Source: Prosthecobacter debontii
GTDB taxonomy: Bacteria > Verrucomicrobiota > Verrucomicrobiia > Verrucomicrobiales > Verrucomicrobiaceae
NCBI GenBank assembly: GCA_945869675.1
Contig: CAMBPS010000004.1
Location: forward strand, 1-64,000
DNA: 64,000 bases
Direction of reading: 5' to 3'
A program made the position numbers and the translations under genes. Every line of letters starts with the position of its first letter. Position 1 is the first letter of the stretch. The notes below the pieces were generated by a model that worked only from the letters and a program-made list of their open reading frames with translations, was not told the origin of the DNA and made no database searches. Below, piece after piece: positions 44,667 through 53,736 of this stretch.

Positions 44667-45584
44667 ATGTTCAAATATCTCGCCAATCAATCCGGTTTTT
44701 CCCTCGAACGTCTCGCTTCGCTCTGTGAAGTGGCGGAGGCGGGGAGCATTGGGCAGGCTTCGCGCGGGGATGCGAACCGGCAGAGTCAGCTCAGCCGACA
44801 GATCGCGGAGCTGGAGGCAGTATTTGGGATCGCGCTGCTGGCGCGGCAGAGTCGACCCTTTCGACTGACGGTGCAGGGGCAGGAGCTAGCACAGGCAGCA
44901 CGGCAGTTTTTTCAGAGCGTGGATGATCTCCAAAAGCGTGCTGGCAATGAGGCGCAGAGAGTCGTGTTGGGTGGCGGTGAGGCGCTGATCCAATGGTTGT
45001 TATTCCCGGCCTGTGAGGTGGTGAAGACGGAAGTCGGTGAAGTGCTTTTTGCCTTCAAGAACCTGGACAGTGCTCGGCTGGTGGGTGGGCTTCAGCGAGG
45101 CGAGTTGGATGTAGCACTGATCCGTGCGGGTGAGGCGGTACCAAGTCTTTCCACAGCAGGTCAATGGCACTATGCTTATGCGCCGTTTGTTCCCAAGAAA
45201 CTCTCCCGTTCTTTTGCAGAGCTGGGCGTGGAGGATCTGGGACACCTGCCATGGGCACTGCTTGAAGGTCGTGGTCATTTCCGCCAGTTCCTAGAAGAGG
45301 CGGCGCGGCAAAGCGGAACAGAGATTCAATGCGCTCTGGAGTGCTCGTCTTACACCCAGGTGGCGATGGCGATCCAAACGGGCAAGTATGCGGGATTTCT
45401 TCCCGAGTTTGCCTTGGGCTCAGCTTTTGCCTCCAATGCTGCCGTGAACCAACGCCCCCTAATTAAAGCACTGCGCTATGAACGCTCGCTGACTCTGGCT
45501 TGGCGTGAAGCCACTCTTCGCGCGAGGCCTGTACTAGAGAAAGTGATCGAGGAACTGAAGCAGGAGCTTTCCAAACGAATGTAA
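44667..45584 (+). CDS. LysR-type transcriptional regulator divergent from ATPase operon
   Basis: A 305-residue LysR-family protein. The winged helix is at about 14-75 (LASLCEVAEAGSIGQASRGDANRQSQLSRQIAELEAVFGIALLARQSRPFRLTVQG); the usual Ala-Ala and Val-Ser of the recognition helix are altered to QAS and RQSQLSRQI. The effector domain (about 95-290) has RLVGGLQRGELDVALIRAGEAV and a second lobe (ECSSYTQVAMAIQTGKYAGFLPE). LysR regulators usually control a divergent operon in response to a small molecule; here the neighbour is the three-gene ATPase system. Confidence 0.9.
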   Translation: MFKYLANQSGFSLERLASLCEVAEAGSIGQASRGDANRQSQLSRQIAELEAVFGIALLARQSRPFRLTVQGQELAQAARQFFQSVDDLQKRAGNEAQRVVLGGGEALIQWLLFPACEVVKTEVGEVLFAFKNLDSARLVGGLQRGELDVALIRAGEAVPSLSTAGQWHYAYAPFVPKKLSRSFAELGVEDLGHLPWALLEGRGHFRQFLEEAARQSGTEIQCALECSSYTQVAMAIQTGKYAGFLPEFALGSAFASNAAVNQRPLIKALRYERSLTLAWREATLRARPVLEKVIEELKQELSKRM

Positions 45585-45691
45585 GAGTTCGGGAGCCGCA
45601 GTTAAGTTAAGAGCCTTGTCTCGCCCCCTCAGGTGCACGCTTTCGAATCATTTTGATGCCTTATTCTGACTGTTGAATGCACGCACATTTT

Positions 45692-48600
45692 CTAATGCTC
45701 ATCTTTGTCTTTTTTCGCAGCCGCTTTTTTTAGACTGCTTAGATAGGCGACGACGTCACGAATCTCACGTGGGGTGAGGATGCCGAGCATGGGAGGCATC
45801 ATGGAGACGGGTGGGGTCTGCATGGCGATCTCGGGACGCGCGACCTTCTTTTGAGTGCCATCGCCAAGGCGCAGGGTGACGGTGGTTTTATCCTCTTGAT
45901 AAAGAGCGCCAGCGAGGTTGCTACCATCTTTGAGGGTGATGGAGACGAGGCCATAACCTGGGGCGATTTTCGCAATGGGATTGACGAGAGACTCCAGGAG
46001 TTCGGCGCGTGTGCGCTGACTGCCGATGGTTTTTAAAAGGGGACCCACTTGACTGCCTTCTTTAGCTTCGACGGTGTGGCAGGCAATGCAGTTGGCACCA
46101 AGATGGTTGGTCACGATGTCCTTGCCGTTGCTACTGCTGCCGCCTTCGATCAAATCATCGCGCGGAGCGGTGCGGCGGCTTTGCTGGTAGGTGGCCAGGC
46201 GCTCCGCCAAAGCAGAATGTTCTTGAGCTGCTTCGAGCACATCGAGTTTCAGGCTGGGCTCGACTTTGCCAGCGGCTAGCCGTTGCAACCAGCTGTCCAA
46301 GAGGGTTGCTGCTTCTTGGCTCTTATCGCTGCCGAGAAGTTTGAGCGCGGCCTGCTTTTCTGGCACGCTACTTTGCTCGAGAACTCGTGAGGCCTCACTC
46401 ACCGCACGAGTGGGTTGGTGAGTGAAGGTCTGAACGAGAGATTCCATGCGCAAGGCAACAGGTGACGTTTTTGCCGAAGCAGAGGCCAAGGTTTCTGCAA
46501 AGGCGACATCACGGTGATGCTGGGCAGCCATGAGTCGTAGTGCGCCGACGCGCTGCTCTGATTTGGCTTGAGAGTCTTTGATGATTGCCTGAAGTGCTGG
46601 AGCCTCAACCTGCAGTTCTAGTTTGACCATTAACTCGATGGCTGCCGCTTTGAGATCTGGGTTGGCGAGACTCAGCATGGCTGCCACATGGGGCTGAATG
46701 ACAGCAACGATGGCTTGGGACTCTCTTGGTTCGTCATGACGTGCCATGCCATCAACTCGGTCCAATGTTGGAGGTTCCGTGAAGGCCAGTAACGCTTGGA
46801 AGGCCTCGCTGACCATCTCTGATTTGGCCTGGGGAAGCATCGCCAGAGCGACGAGACGGTGTGCATTTTCAACGGCACCGAGTCGTAAGTTGGCATTGAT
46901 CGCTCGGCGCAGAGTCATGCTAGTGAGCCCACTCTGTGAATCGGCGAGGGCAGCTAGCTGCGGCCAAGCTTCTGGAATGCCCTGATCATCATGAATCGCG
47001 CGGGCAGCTTCATCGACGATGCTTGTTTCGGCATCCTTGAGAGCAGGAGCGATGAGCGGTGAATGCTGCCGTCCTAAGGCCAAGATCGCAGCGAGTCGAA
47101 CCGTCCGCGATGGATCCGCTAAGTGCGTGGCTAGGCCTTCAGCACTCACGGCACCTGCTAGACCTGTGACCACGGCATGGCGCAGCCAGGCATCATTCGC
47201 ATCTTTGCCTGCCATTTCCCAAAGCGCAGATTCTGCACGAGCCACTTTCAGTTTGCCGATGGCGATTGCTGCAAAAAAACGCACGCGGCTATGCGTGGAA
47301 GATAGAAGCTTAATGATGGCCTTTTGATTGATCTCGCTTGTGCGACCTTCACTGAGCACTTTAGCGAACTGCGCCAGCATTTCAGGATCTGTTTCAGTAG
47401 CAAGCACGCTTTGCAGCCCCTCATCCGAGACGTCCCCGCGGCGCAGTCCGATTCCATAACCCCAGAGTGCATGTGCACGCTGTAGAAGAGGTGCCTTGTT
47501 ATCAGCAATAATGCTCACGAATGCCGTCCAAGCCTGCTGTTTCACCAAGGCCAGCTGTGCACCGAGGCGGACACGCTGGTCGGCATGACCTAACAGCGTT
47601 TGGAGTTCGGTGTTTTCCCGATGATCAAATCCGGCACCGAGAAGCTTTTGCGTTTCAATGCGTGCAGGGCTCGGCTTACCAGGCTCATCGACACGCCAGA
47701 TGGCGCCTTTTTCATCGGTGGGATAACCACCAGACCAGTCGGCTAAATAGAGACCACCGTCGGGGCCAAAGCTGAGACCAATGCCCATGATGCCTGCATT
47801 GATGAGGCGCGCGCGGCTCATTTCAAAAGCGCTGCCTTTAGGCTGGATGGTAAACGCCTCCATCTTGCCAGAAGGAAACTGATCCAAGATGAAATGACCC
47901 CGCAAACGCTCGCCAAGCGCCGTGCCAGGCTCATGCGCCAAGCCTGCTGGTCCATTGGAATAATTGGCTAGCGGCGGTGTGATAAAGAGCGGCGTAGCCG
48001 CGCCCGCCAGGGCGTGGTCTGGAGACTTCGCTGACCACGGGCTTGCGCCCGCGGCTACGGCCTGCCAAATGCCTTCACGCATCCAGCGACTTTCCGATTT
48101 CATGTATTGGTGGCCACAACGCCAGCCGGAATCGCTCTGCTCAGTGATGTAAACGAAGCGCTCTTGTTCACCCGGCATGTCAGCGTCATTATCCACACCG
48201 AAGATGTTTCCAAAGTCATCAAAGGCGATCTCTTGGACATTGCGCAGACCATGGGCAAAGACCTCAAAGCCTTGACCATCCGGCTCACAGCGCAAGACAC
48301 AGCCTTCATGCGGGTAGAACCACTTTTGGCCTTCCTTACTGATGACGTTCACGCCTTTGTCGCCAATGCTCCAATAGATACGCCCATCTGGACCTAGACG
48401 AGGCCCATGCATGTCGTGCCCTGCATAGGCAATGTGCATGCCGAAGCCGGTCGCCACGACCTCCCTCACATCAGCGACACCGTCGTCATCCGTATCTTTG
48501 AGCCGCCAAAGATCTGGCGCAATGGTGGCATAGACCCAGCCATCATGATAAAGAATGCCGGCAGCGATGCCCGTGACTTCGGTGTTAAAGCCTTCTGCAA

Positions 48601-49009
48601 AAACAGTCATCTTATCTGCTGTGCCGTCGCTATCGGTGTCGCGAAGCTGGTAGATGCGTTCGCTATGAACGGTCAGGTCTTTCCAGTCGATCGAGCCATC
48701 TTTATTATGGTCCTTCAGTCCGCCACGAGGCAGGCGCATTTTCCCTGGGGCCAGTTCTTTTTTGAGAAACGCCTGCTTCTCTTCCACACTCGTTAAACCC
48801 ACATCATCTGCGGTCCACATGGGATGCTCGCGAATGTCTAGATCCGCCACCTTTCGCCGAGTCGTCGCAGACACATAAACGCGACCCTTTTCATCAACGG
48901 TGCAAGCGACCGGATCAGGCACATTTAAGGCACCAGACCAACGATGAAGATTAACCTCAGCCGCAGAGACTAAGGTCGTTATGAGAAGACAGAGCGCAAA
49001 GGATCGCAT
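45692..49009 (-). CDS. PVC-type haem-binding/HEAT-repeat exported protein
   Basis: From MRSFALCLLITTLVSA (signal peptide; ten further upstream codons are possible) the protein has 1105 residues. The N-terminal half is a six-bladed propeller-like glucose-dehydrogenase-type domain (VDEKGRVYVSATTR; GLRNVQEIAFDDFGNIFGVDNDAD; MGIGLSFGPDGGLYLADWSGGY). The middle (about 480-900) consists of HEAT-like helical repeats, and the C-terminus holds a cytochrome c domain with C974-IA-C977-H978 and MMPPMLGILTPREIRDVVAYLSSL, typical of Verrucomicrobia/Planctomycetes. Residues about 318-340 are encoded by a REP-like palindrome. Probably an exported sugar dehydrogenase-like oxidase; substrate unknown. Confidence 0.9.
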   Translation of the reverse strand: MRSFALCLLITTLVSAAEVNLHRWSGALNVPDPVACTVDEKGRVYVSATTRRKVADLDIREHPMWTADDVGLTSVEEKQAFLKKELAPGKMRLPRGGLKDHNKDGSIDWKDLTVHSERIYQLRDTDSDGTADKMTVFAEGFNTEVTGIAAGILYHDGWVYATIAPDLWRLKDTDDDGVADVREVVATGFGMHIAYAGHDMHGPRLGPDGRIYWSIGDKGVNVISKEGQKWFYPHEGCVLRCEPDGQGFEVFAHGLRNVQEIAFDDFGNIFGVDNDADMPGEQERFVYITEQSDSGWRCGHQYMKSESRWMREGIWQAVAAGASPWSAKSPDHALAGAATPLFITPPLANYSNGPAGLAHEPGTALGERLRGHFILDQFPSGKMEAFTIQPKGSAFEMSRARLINAGIMGIGLSFGPDGGLYLADWSGGYPTDEKGAIWRVDEPGKPSPARIETQKLLGAGFDHRENTELQTLLGHADQRVRLGAQLALVKQQAWTAFVSIIADNKAPLLQRAHALWGYGIGLRRGDVSDEGLQSVLATETDPEMLAQFAKVLSEGRTSEINQKAIIKLLSSTHSRVRFFAAIAIGKLKVARAESALWEMAGKDANDAWLRHAVVTGLAGAVSAEGLATHLADPSRTVRLAAILALGRQHSPLIAPALKDAETSIVDEAARAIHDDQGIPEAWPQLAALADSQSGLTSMTLRRAINANLRLGAVENAHRLVALAMLPQAKSEMVSEAFQALLAFTEPPTLDRVDGMARHDEPRESQAIVAVIQPHVAAMLSLANPDLKAAAIELMVKLELQVEAPALQAIIKDSQAKSEQRVGALRLMAAQHHRDVAFAETLASASAKTSPVALRMESLVQTFTHQPTRAVSEASRVLEQSSVPEKQAALKLLGSDKSQEAATLLDSWLQRLAAGKVEPSLKLDVLEAAQEHSALAERLATYQQSRRTAPRDDLIEGGSSSNGKDIVTNHLGANCIACHTVEAKEGSQVGPLLKTIGSQRTRAELLESLVNPIAKIAPGYGLVSITLKDGSNLAGALYQEDKTTVTLRLGDGTQKKVARPEIAMQTPPVSMMPPMLGILTPREIRDVVAYLSSLKKAAAKKDKDEH
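47993..48059. repeat. REP-like palindromic element inside the haem-binding gene
   Basis: The left arm 47993-48019 (CGTAGCCGCGCCCGCCAGGG then CGTGGTC) and the reverse complement of the right arm 48033-48059 match at 22 of 27 bases, with a 13-base loop. It is GC-rich and unlike surrounding coding sequence. On the minus strand the element reads in frame as an Ala-rich peptide (VAAGASPWSAKSPDHALAG) between IWQA and TPLFITPPLA, a spot where family members I know run without such an insert. Confidence 0.82.
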
Positions 49010-49133
49010 TGGGGGGCAATAAAATGGCGAGACAACCACTGTTTGCCAACTTTCAAATAACTACGTATTGTCCATTCTAGCTGACGAAGCAAAACCAAGG
49101 TCAGACGCCACCGTCACGAATGTCCGGACTGAC

Positions 49134-50054
49134 TCAACCACGCGCTGCCAATGACAGCTCAATGATGCGGACGCAGAGTTCGGGGAACTCGATGCCGAGG
49201 GCTCTGGCGGCTTTGGGGAGGAGGCTGCTGCTGGTCATGCCGGGGATGGTGTTGATTTCCAAGACGAAGGGCGAACCGTCGGCGCGGAGCATGACATCAA
49301 CGCGACCATAGACTTCCGTACCGCAACTCTTGAAAGCAGCCATGGCGGCGGCTTGGACTCTCTGGGTGGTTTCGGCATCGAGTTCGGCCGGGCAATGGTA
49401 GAGCGTTTTACCAGTGCCATTCATCCACGGGTATTTGTTGTTCATGTCGTAAAAGCCATCCACTGGCTCAATGTGGATGACGGGCAGCACCTGATCTCCG
49501 AGAATACCGACCGTGAGTTCTTTGCCTTCGATGAATTCTTCGACCAAGGTCTCAGTGCCGTATTTTTTAGCCAGTTCGATGGCTTGGTGCCATTCTTCTT
49601 CGGAACGGCAGATGTTGACGCCGACGCTGGATCCTTCACGAGGGGGTTTGGAAACAAGGGGAATGGAAATCGCTAAGGGTTCGCTGCCGTCGAGTTTGTA
49701 GATTTGTGAACGGGGTGTGGGGACACCTGCGGCGATGAACTTCTCTTTGCTTAGCGCTTTATCAAAAGCGATGCGGCTGGTGATAACGCCAGCGCCTGTG
49801 TAGCGCGTGCCGCGTGCTTCGAGGATGGCTTGGATCTCGCCATCTTCACCAAAGGTGCCGTGAATCAGATTCATCGCGATGAAGACATCCTCAGGCATGT
49901 CGAACTCGGGTCCCGTGACATCGACCTCGACAACGTCTGCACCCACGGAGCGTAGTGCTTCAGCGACGCTTTCAGCTGTTTTGAGAGAGACGTGGCGTTC
50001 GTTGCCAGGGCCGCCTTTGAGCAATGCAATTTTTTTTCCGGTGATGTCGAGCAT
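49134..50054 (-). CDS. ddl: D-alanine--D-alanine ligase
   Basis: The 306-residue ATP-grasp enzyme joins two D-alanines for peptidoglycan precursors. I start at 50054 (MLDITGKKIALLKGGPGNERHVSLKTAESVAEAL), the family N-terminus; 18 further upstream codons encode unrelated residues. Motifs: GTFGEDGEIQAILEARGTRYTGAGV near 64-88, KPPREGSSVGV near 137-147, GKELTVGIL near 185-193 and the Mg-binding RVDVMLRADGSPFVLEINTIPGMTSSSLLPKAA near 255-287. The gene is not in a dcw cluster. It follows the purine phosphorylase by 149 bases on the same strand. Confidence 0.95.
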   Translation of the reverse strand: MLDITGKKIALLKGGPGNERHVSLKTAESVAEALRSVGADVVEVDVTGPEFDMPEDVFIAMNLIHGTFGEDGEIQAILEARGTRYTGAGVITSRIAFDKALSKEKFIAAGVPTPRSQIYKLDGSEPLAISIPLVSKPPREGSSVGVNICRSEEEWHQAIELAKKYGTETLVEEFIEGKELTVGILGDQVLPVIHIEPVDGFYDMNNKYPWMNGTGKTLYHCPAELDAETTQRVQAAAMAAFKSCGTEVYGRVDVMLRADGSPFVLEINTIPGMTSSSLLPKAARALGIEFPELCVRIIELSLAARG

Positions 50055-50203
50055 GGTTTTGAGTAATGGCGCGAATGCTTGAGTAGCGCAAAGGCAAGAT
50101 GGCATCAATTTGCGAAAGCCTCATGAACGGAAAGCTACCGTCAAATCCATTCCAATCTCTAAGGCAAGGCCAAAGTCAGGATCTGAGAAAACCTCAACAC
50201 GCG

Positions 50204-50962
50204 TTAGAGGGTCGCCTTGAGCAGAGTTGCTAGTCCGAAGGATGCTTGTTGTCCCACAGTAACCACCTCCGCATGATCGAGGGGTTGTGGCTTCAACCCA
50301 GCGGCCCAATTGGTGAGCATCGAAATTCCGGCTACCTCCATGCCGAGAGCACGGGCTTGAATGGCCTCGGGCACGGTGGACATGCCAACCGCATCGGCAC
50401 CCAAGGTCCGCAGCATGCGGATCTCTGCGGGTGTCTCATACTGAGGCCCGAGAAGTGCGGCATAGACTCCCTCGTGCAAGGGCAGTTGTAGCTCTTTGGC
50501 CGCTTGATGAAAGCGCTGACGCCAACTTGCGGAATACACTTCACTCATGTCATGAAAGTGAGCGCCACCGAGCAGCGGTGTGGTTCCTTGTAAATTCAGA
50601 TGATCGCTAATCAGCATGAGTTCACCGACTGCCATGGATTCTTTGATGGCCCCGGCAGCATTGGTGAGCACCACCCGCCGAATCCCGAGATCGTGCATGA
50701 ACCGAATGCTGGCGGTAACGTCAAAAGCACTGAGGCCTTCATACAAATGCCGTCTTCCCTGCGCGAAGAGCACGGGTTTTCCAGCGACCCTCCCAAGAAC
50801 AAAGCGACCAGTATGACCGGGAACCGTGGACGCACTTAAGCCTGACACTTCTGCAAACGAGACCTCCGCTTCGACACCAAAGGCATCCACCACACCACCC
50901 AATCCAGATCCAAGAATCACGGCGGTTTGAGGACAGGTTTTTTTAATCAGAAGGAGACTCAT
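50204..50962 (-). CDS. punA: Purine nucleoside phosphorylase (trimeric PNP type)
   Basis: From MSLLLIKKTCPQTAVILGSGLGG the protein has 252 residues. The phosphate-binding loops LGSGLGG (about 17-23) and QGRRHLYEG (about 68-76), the NAAGAIKESM segment near 101-110, LLGPQYETPAEIRML near 167-181 (Glu for base binding) and SMLTNWAAG near 216-224 (Asn) identify the low-molecular-mass trimeric family, which cleaves inosine and guanosine with phosphate. A start 46 codons earlier is open but encodes a Cys/Arg-rich stretch foreign to the family. It could instead be a methylthioadenosine phosphorylase, a close relative. Confidence 0.9.
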   Translation of the reverse strand: MSLLLIKKTCPQTAVILGSGLGGVVDAFGVEAEVSFAEVSGLSASTVPGHTGRFVLGRVAGKPVLFAQGRRHLYEGLSAFDVTASIRFMHDLGIRRVVLTNAAGAIKESMAVGELMLISDHLNLQGTTPLLGGAHFHDMSEVYSASWRQRFHQAAKELQLPLHEGVYAALLGPQYETPAEIRMLRTLGADAVGMSTVPEAIQARALGMEVAGISMLTNWAAGLKPQPLDHAEVVTVGQQASFGLATLLKATL

Positions 50963-51124
50963 GTTTAATTGATCGTTGGAACAAGATCGTCTTTCAATCG
51001 CAGATTCGAAAGACAAATAGCACTGGACCTGCATGTCTCTCGATTCTGGATACGATGGACGATCCTTGTTGCGGTCTGGAAAAACAACGTCATTTGCCAA
51101 CTCAACAAGAGTGACCGAACAAGC

Positions 51125-51778
51125 TCATGGGCTTAGTCGGTCGATGGTCCAATCATCCCCGATCCGTGTGTAGCGGAGTCGATCGTGCAAGCGACTGATC
51201 CGCCCTTGCCAAAACTCAATCTGAGTTGGCCTCAATGCATAACCGCCCCAAAACGGCGGGCACGGGATATCCTTGTCGGCAAAACGTGCCTCCATCTCCA
51301 ATTGGCGGGCTTCCAGCCACTCGCGCCCGGGAATCACCTTACTTTGTTCAGACACCCAAGCCCCAATTTGATGCCCACGAGGGCGACTCGCAAAGTAGCT
51401 CTCCGCTTCGGCTGGCGGCAGTTTCTCAATCAATCCACGAATGCTCACTTGATGATGTCTTTGTGTCCATAGAAAGACCGCACTCGCGGCTGGATTAGCA
51501 GCCATCTCCTGACCTTTCCGGCTATCGTAATTCGTGTAAAAATGAAAACCCTGTGCATCCAAGCCTTTGAGAAGAACCGTGCGCGCTGTTGGAGCGCCAT
51601 CTAAACCGATCGTGCCAAGAGTCATCGCATTGGGTTCAGGCAATTGATGGACGAGCGCATCTTCTAACCAAGCCTGAAACAGGACTTGCGGATCAGCCGG
51701 GGCTTTAGCCTCGGTCAGGTTGTCGAGATCATAACTGACGCGAAGGTCACGAAGAGTGGTTGGCGGAAAATCGATCAT
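51125..51778 (-). CDS. pdxH: Pyridoxamine/pyridoxine 5'-phosphate oxidase
   Basis: The 217-residue FMN enzyme makes pyridoxal 5'-phosphate. I start at 51778 (MIDFPPTTLRDLRVSYDLDNLTE), the family N-terminus. Key segments are RTVLLKGLDAQGFHFYTNYDSRKGQEM (about 66-92, FMN binding), QVSIRGLIEKLP, SYFASRPRGHQIGAWVSEQS (near 127-146, substrate phosphate) and the C-terminal FWQGRISRLHDRLRYTR. The start codon is 73 bases from the divergent hpt start, so both are likely driven from this small shared region. Confidence 0.95.
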   Translation of the reverse strand: MIDFPPTTLRDLRVSYDLDNLTEAKAPADPQVLFQAWLEDALVHQLPEPNAMTLGTIGLDGAPTARTVLLKGLDAQGFHFYTNYDSRKGQEMAANPAASAVFLWTQRHHQVSIRGLIEKLPPAEAESYFASRPRGHQIGAWVSEQSKVIPGREWLEARQLEMEARFADKDIPCPPFWGGYALRPTQIEFWQGRISRLHDRLRYTRIGDDWTIDRLSP

Positions 51779-51851
51779 GGTCTGAGAAGAAACGCGCGTC
51801 AGACCATTGCGGCAATCCCTTGTTTGCGCCTTGATGCATGATTCTTGTCCC

Positions 51852-52394
51852 ATGACCTCATTTACCGGAATTTTGAGCGATCTCGACCGCGTGCTGCTCA
51901 GCGCGGAGGAAATCCATGATCGCGTGGCTACGATGGCCGCGCAGATCCAGCAAGATTATGCTGGCAGGGTCATCACCGTTGTTGTTCTCATGGATGGTGC
52001 TCTTTTCTTCGTCGCTGATCTTTTACGCCAAATTGATCTACCGATTCGGCTCGTTACTCTTGGGGCCAGCAGTTACCATGGCGGTACCCAGTCCACAGGC
52101 CAAGTGGCGATCCAGTGGCCAGCCGGGGCTGATTTTGTCAACCAGGACATTCTACTCTTAGACGACATCTTAGATACAGGACTCACCCTCAGCGCCCTCA
52201 GAGAGCGACTCATGGCAGAGAAACCAGCCACTCTGCACACAGCCGTCTTATTGGATAAAAAGCGCCCTCGCTCCCATGATTGTCCGCTCGACTATTGCGG
52301 CTTTGAAATTGCTGATGAGTTCGTCGTCGGTTACGGCATGGACTATCAGGGCCGCTTTCGTAATCTACCCTGCATCGGGATTCTCAAGCCATGA
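51852..52394 (+). CDS. hpt: Hypoxanthine(-guanine) phosphoribosyltransferase
   Basis: A 180-residue purine salvage enzyme that adds ribose-5-phosphate from PRPP to hypoxanthine or guanine. The start MTSFTGILSDLDRVLLSAEEI is preferred over a codon 15 positions upstream. Hallmarks are VVVLMDGALFFVADLLRQI near 37-55, the PRPP motif ILLLDDILDTGLTLSAL near 98-114, the DKKRPRSHD loop and the ending EFVVGYGMDYQGRFRNLPCIGIL. Its stop overlaps the moaD start in ATGA, indicating co-translation with a molybdopterin gene. Confidence 0.94.
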   Translation: MTSFTGILSDLDRVLLSAEEIHDRVATMAAQIQQDYAGRVITVVVLMDGALFFVADLLRQIDLPIRLVTLGASSYHGGTQSTGQVAIQWPAGADFVNQDILLLDDILDTGLTLSALRERLMAEKPATLHTAVLLDKKRPRSHDCPLDYCGFEIADEFVVGYGMDYQGRFRNLPCIGILKP

Positions 52395-52636
52395 AACTGC
52401 AACTCCTTTTCTTTTCCGTTCTACAAGACATCACCGGAACCGCGGAGTTGGCTTGGACAAGTGCTCCAGATACACAAGTCACAGATCTACTCAACAGCCT
52501 CTACGAGCGCTGGCCGAAACTTCGCGACTGGGATAGCAGCTTGCTCGTCGCCATCAATCAAACGTATGTCAAACGAGAGGCTTGCCTGATCGACAACGCC
52601 GAAGTCGCCATCATGCCACCCGTGCAGGGCGGCTAG
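52391..52636 (+). CDS. moaD: MoaD-like sulfur carrier protein
   Basis: An 81-residue ubiquitin-fold protein ending in Gly-Gly (MPPVQGG), the residue pair that is adenylated and thiocarboxylated. KLQLLFFSVLQDITGTAEL at the N-terminus and LLVAINQTYVKREACLIDNAEVAIMPPVQGG at the C-terminus match molybdopterin synthase small subunits. It overlaps hpt by 4 bases, an unusual partner, and no moaE or other molybdopterin genes lie nearby. It could serve another sulfur transfer pathway (ThiS-like), but the sequence looks like MoaD. Confidence 0.88.
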   Translation: MKLQLLFFSVLQDITGTAELAWTSAPDTQVTDLLNSLYERWPKLRDWDSSLLVAINQTYVKREACLIDNAEVAIMPPVQGG

Positions 52637-52678
52637 TTTCGCCTTTGATCTTTTGAGAATCGACCTTTCAATCCAACC

Positions 52679-53734
52679 ATGGAAGACAGCCACGACCAAC
52701 CTGACCGACTCACTCTGACTCAACTTCGTCAGGTAGCGGGCCCTTCACCTCAGCCTTATCGGGTGCATGTTCAAGTCGATCAACGCAGTGAAAAGCAGAC
52801 GTCCGGTGGTGCTCCGTTTCTTGAGATCAAGCTGGCTGATGCCGGTGAATCCATGGTTTGGCGTGTGTTTGACAATAACCCGCTTTTCGCTGACGCCCGC
52901 GCTTTGCAGCGAGGGCACTTTGTTGAGTTAACGGCTCAATGGATGGATACAGGGAAATATGGAATCGAACCTAGGCAACCGCAGATGCGGTCTTTGAGCG
53001 AGGAAGAAAAACTCCTCGTTCTCGATGGCGATCCTGATCTGGCGAGTCGTCAGCAAACAGACTTTACCGACATCATGAGCTTTGTAGAGGCGATTCATGA
53101 TCCGCGTCTGCGCTGTTTAAGCAGCCTCTTTTTAGAAAAGCATGGCGAGCGTTTTCGTCGAACAGCAGCTGCACGGGAAAATCATCATGCTAGGCGTGGA
53201 GGTCTCGTCGAGCATGTAGCTCAGATGATGCGCTGTGCGGTGGCAATCTCTGGCGTGTATCCACATCTGAATCAAGATCTACTCATCGCTGGAGTGCTCT
53301 TTCATGATTGCGGAAAGCTCTGGGAAAACGTCTATCCTGAAAACAGTTTTGCCATGCCGTATCAGCTTCATGGTGAGATGCTTGGTCACATCACGTTAGG
53401 ACTGGAGTTGGTCAATAAACTCTGGCGTGACATGCATGATCGACCTGAAGCAGCCGAATGGACAATGCTGGAACCCGCCAGCGATCTAGTGCGCTTACAC
53501 CTGTTGCACCTCATCGCCTCCCATCATGGCCAATATGAGTTTGGATCTCCTGTCCTGCCAAAAACACCGGAAGCTCTGGCACTGCATCATGTGGATAACA
53601 TCGACGCGAAGATGGAAATGATGCGTCGTGGTTATGAAACCTCTAAAGAATTAGCCCCTGGCATTTTCGAGCGCTTTCGTCCATTAAACATCCAAGTGAT
53701 TGCTCCGTTGACCAAAGTGGTTCCTACAGAATAA
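52679..53734 (+). CDS. OB-fold/HD-domain protein, YhaM-like 3'-5' exoribonuclease
   Basis: A 351-residue soluble protein: an N-terminal OB-like fold (about 25-105, PYRVHVQVDQRSEKQTSGG... GHFVELTAQWMDTGKYG), then a helical linker and an HD domain (about 160-330) with LVEHVAQMM, LFHDCGKLWE (His-Asp pair near 210), YQLHGEMLGH and LIASHHGQYEFGSPVLPKTPEALALHHVDNIDAKME. This order is that of YhaM/CvfA-like exoribonucleases. It is 42 bases downstream of moaD and converges with the 53737 gene with 2 bases between stops. A phosphohydrolase activity is also possible. Confidence 0.87.
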   Translation: MEDSHDQPDRLTLTQLRQVAGPSPQPYRVHVQVDQRSEKQTSGGAPFLEIKLADAGESMVWRVFDNNPLFADARALQRGHFVELTAQWMDTGKYGIEPRQPQMRSLSEEEKLLVLDGDPDLASRQQTDFTDIMSFVEAIHDPRLRCLSSLFLEKHGERFRRTAAARENHHARRGGLVEHVAQMMRCAVAISGVYPHLNQDLLIAGVLFHDCGKLWENVYPENSFAMPYQLHGEMLGHITLGLELVNKLWRDMHDRPEAAEWTMLEPASDLVRLHLLHLIASHHGQYEFGSPVLPKTPEALALHHVDNIDAKMEMMRRGYETSKELAPGIFERFRPLNIQVIAPLTKVVPTE

Positions 53735-53736
53735 AT

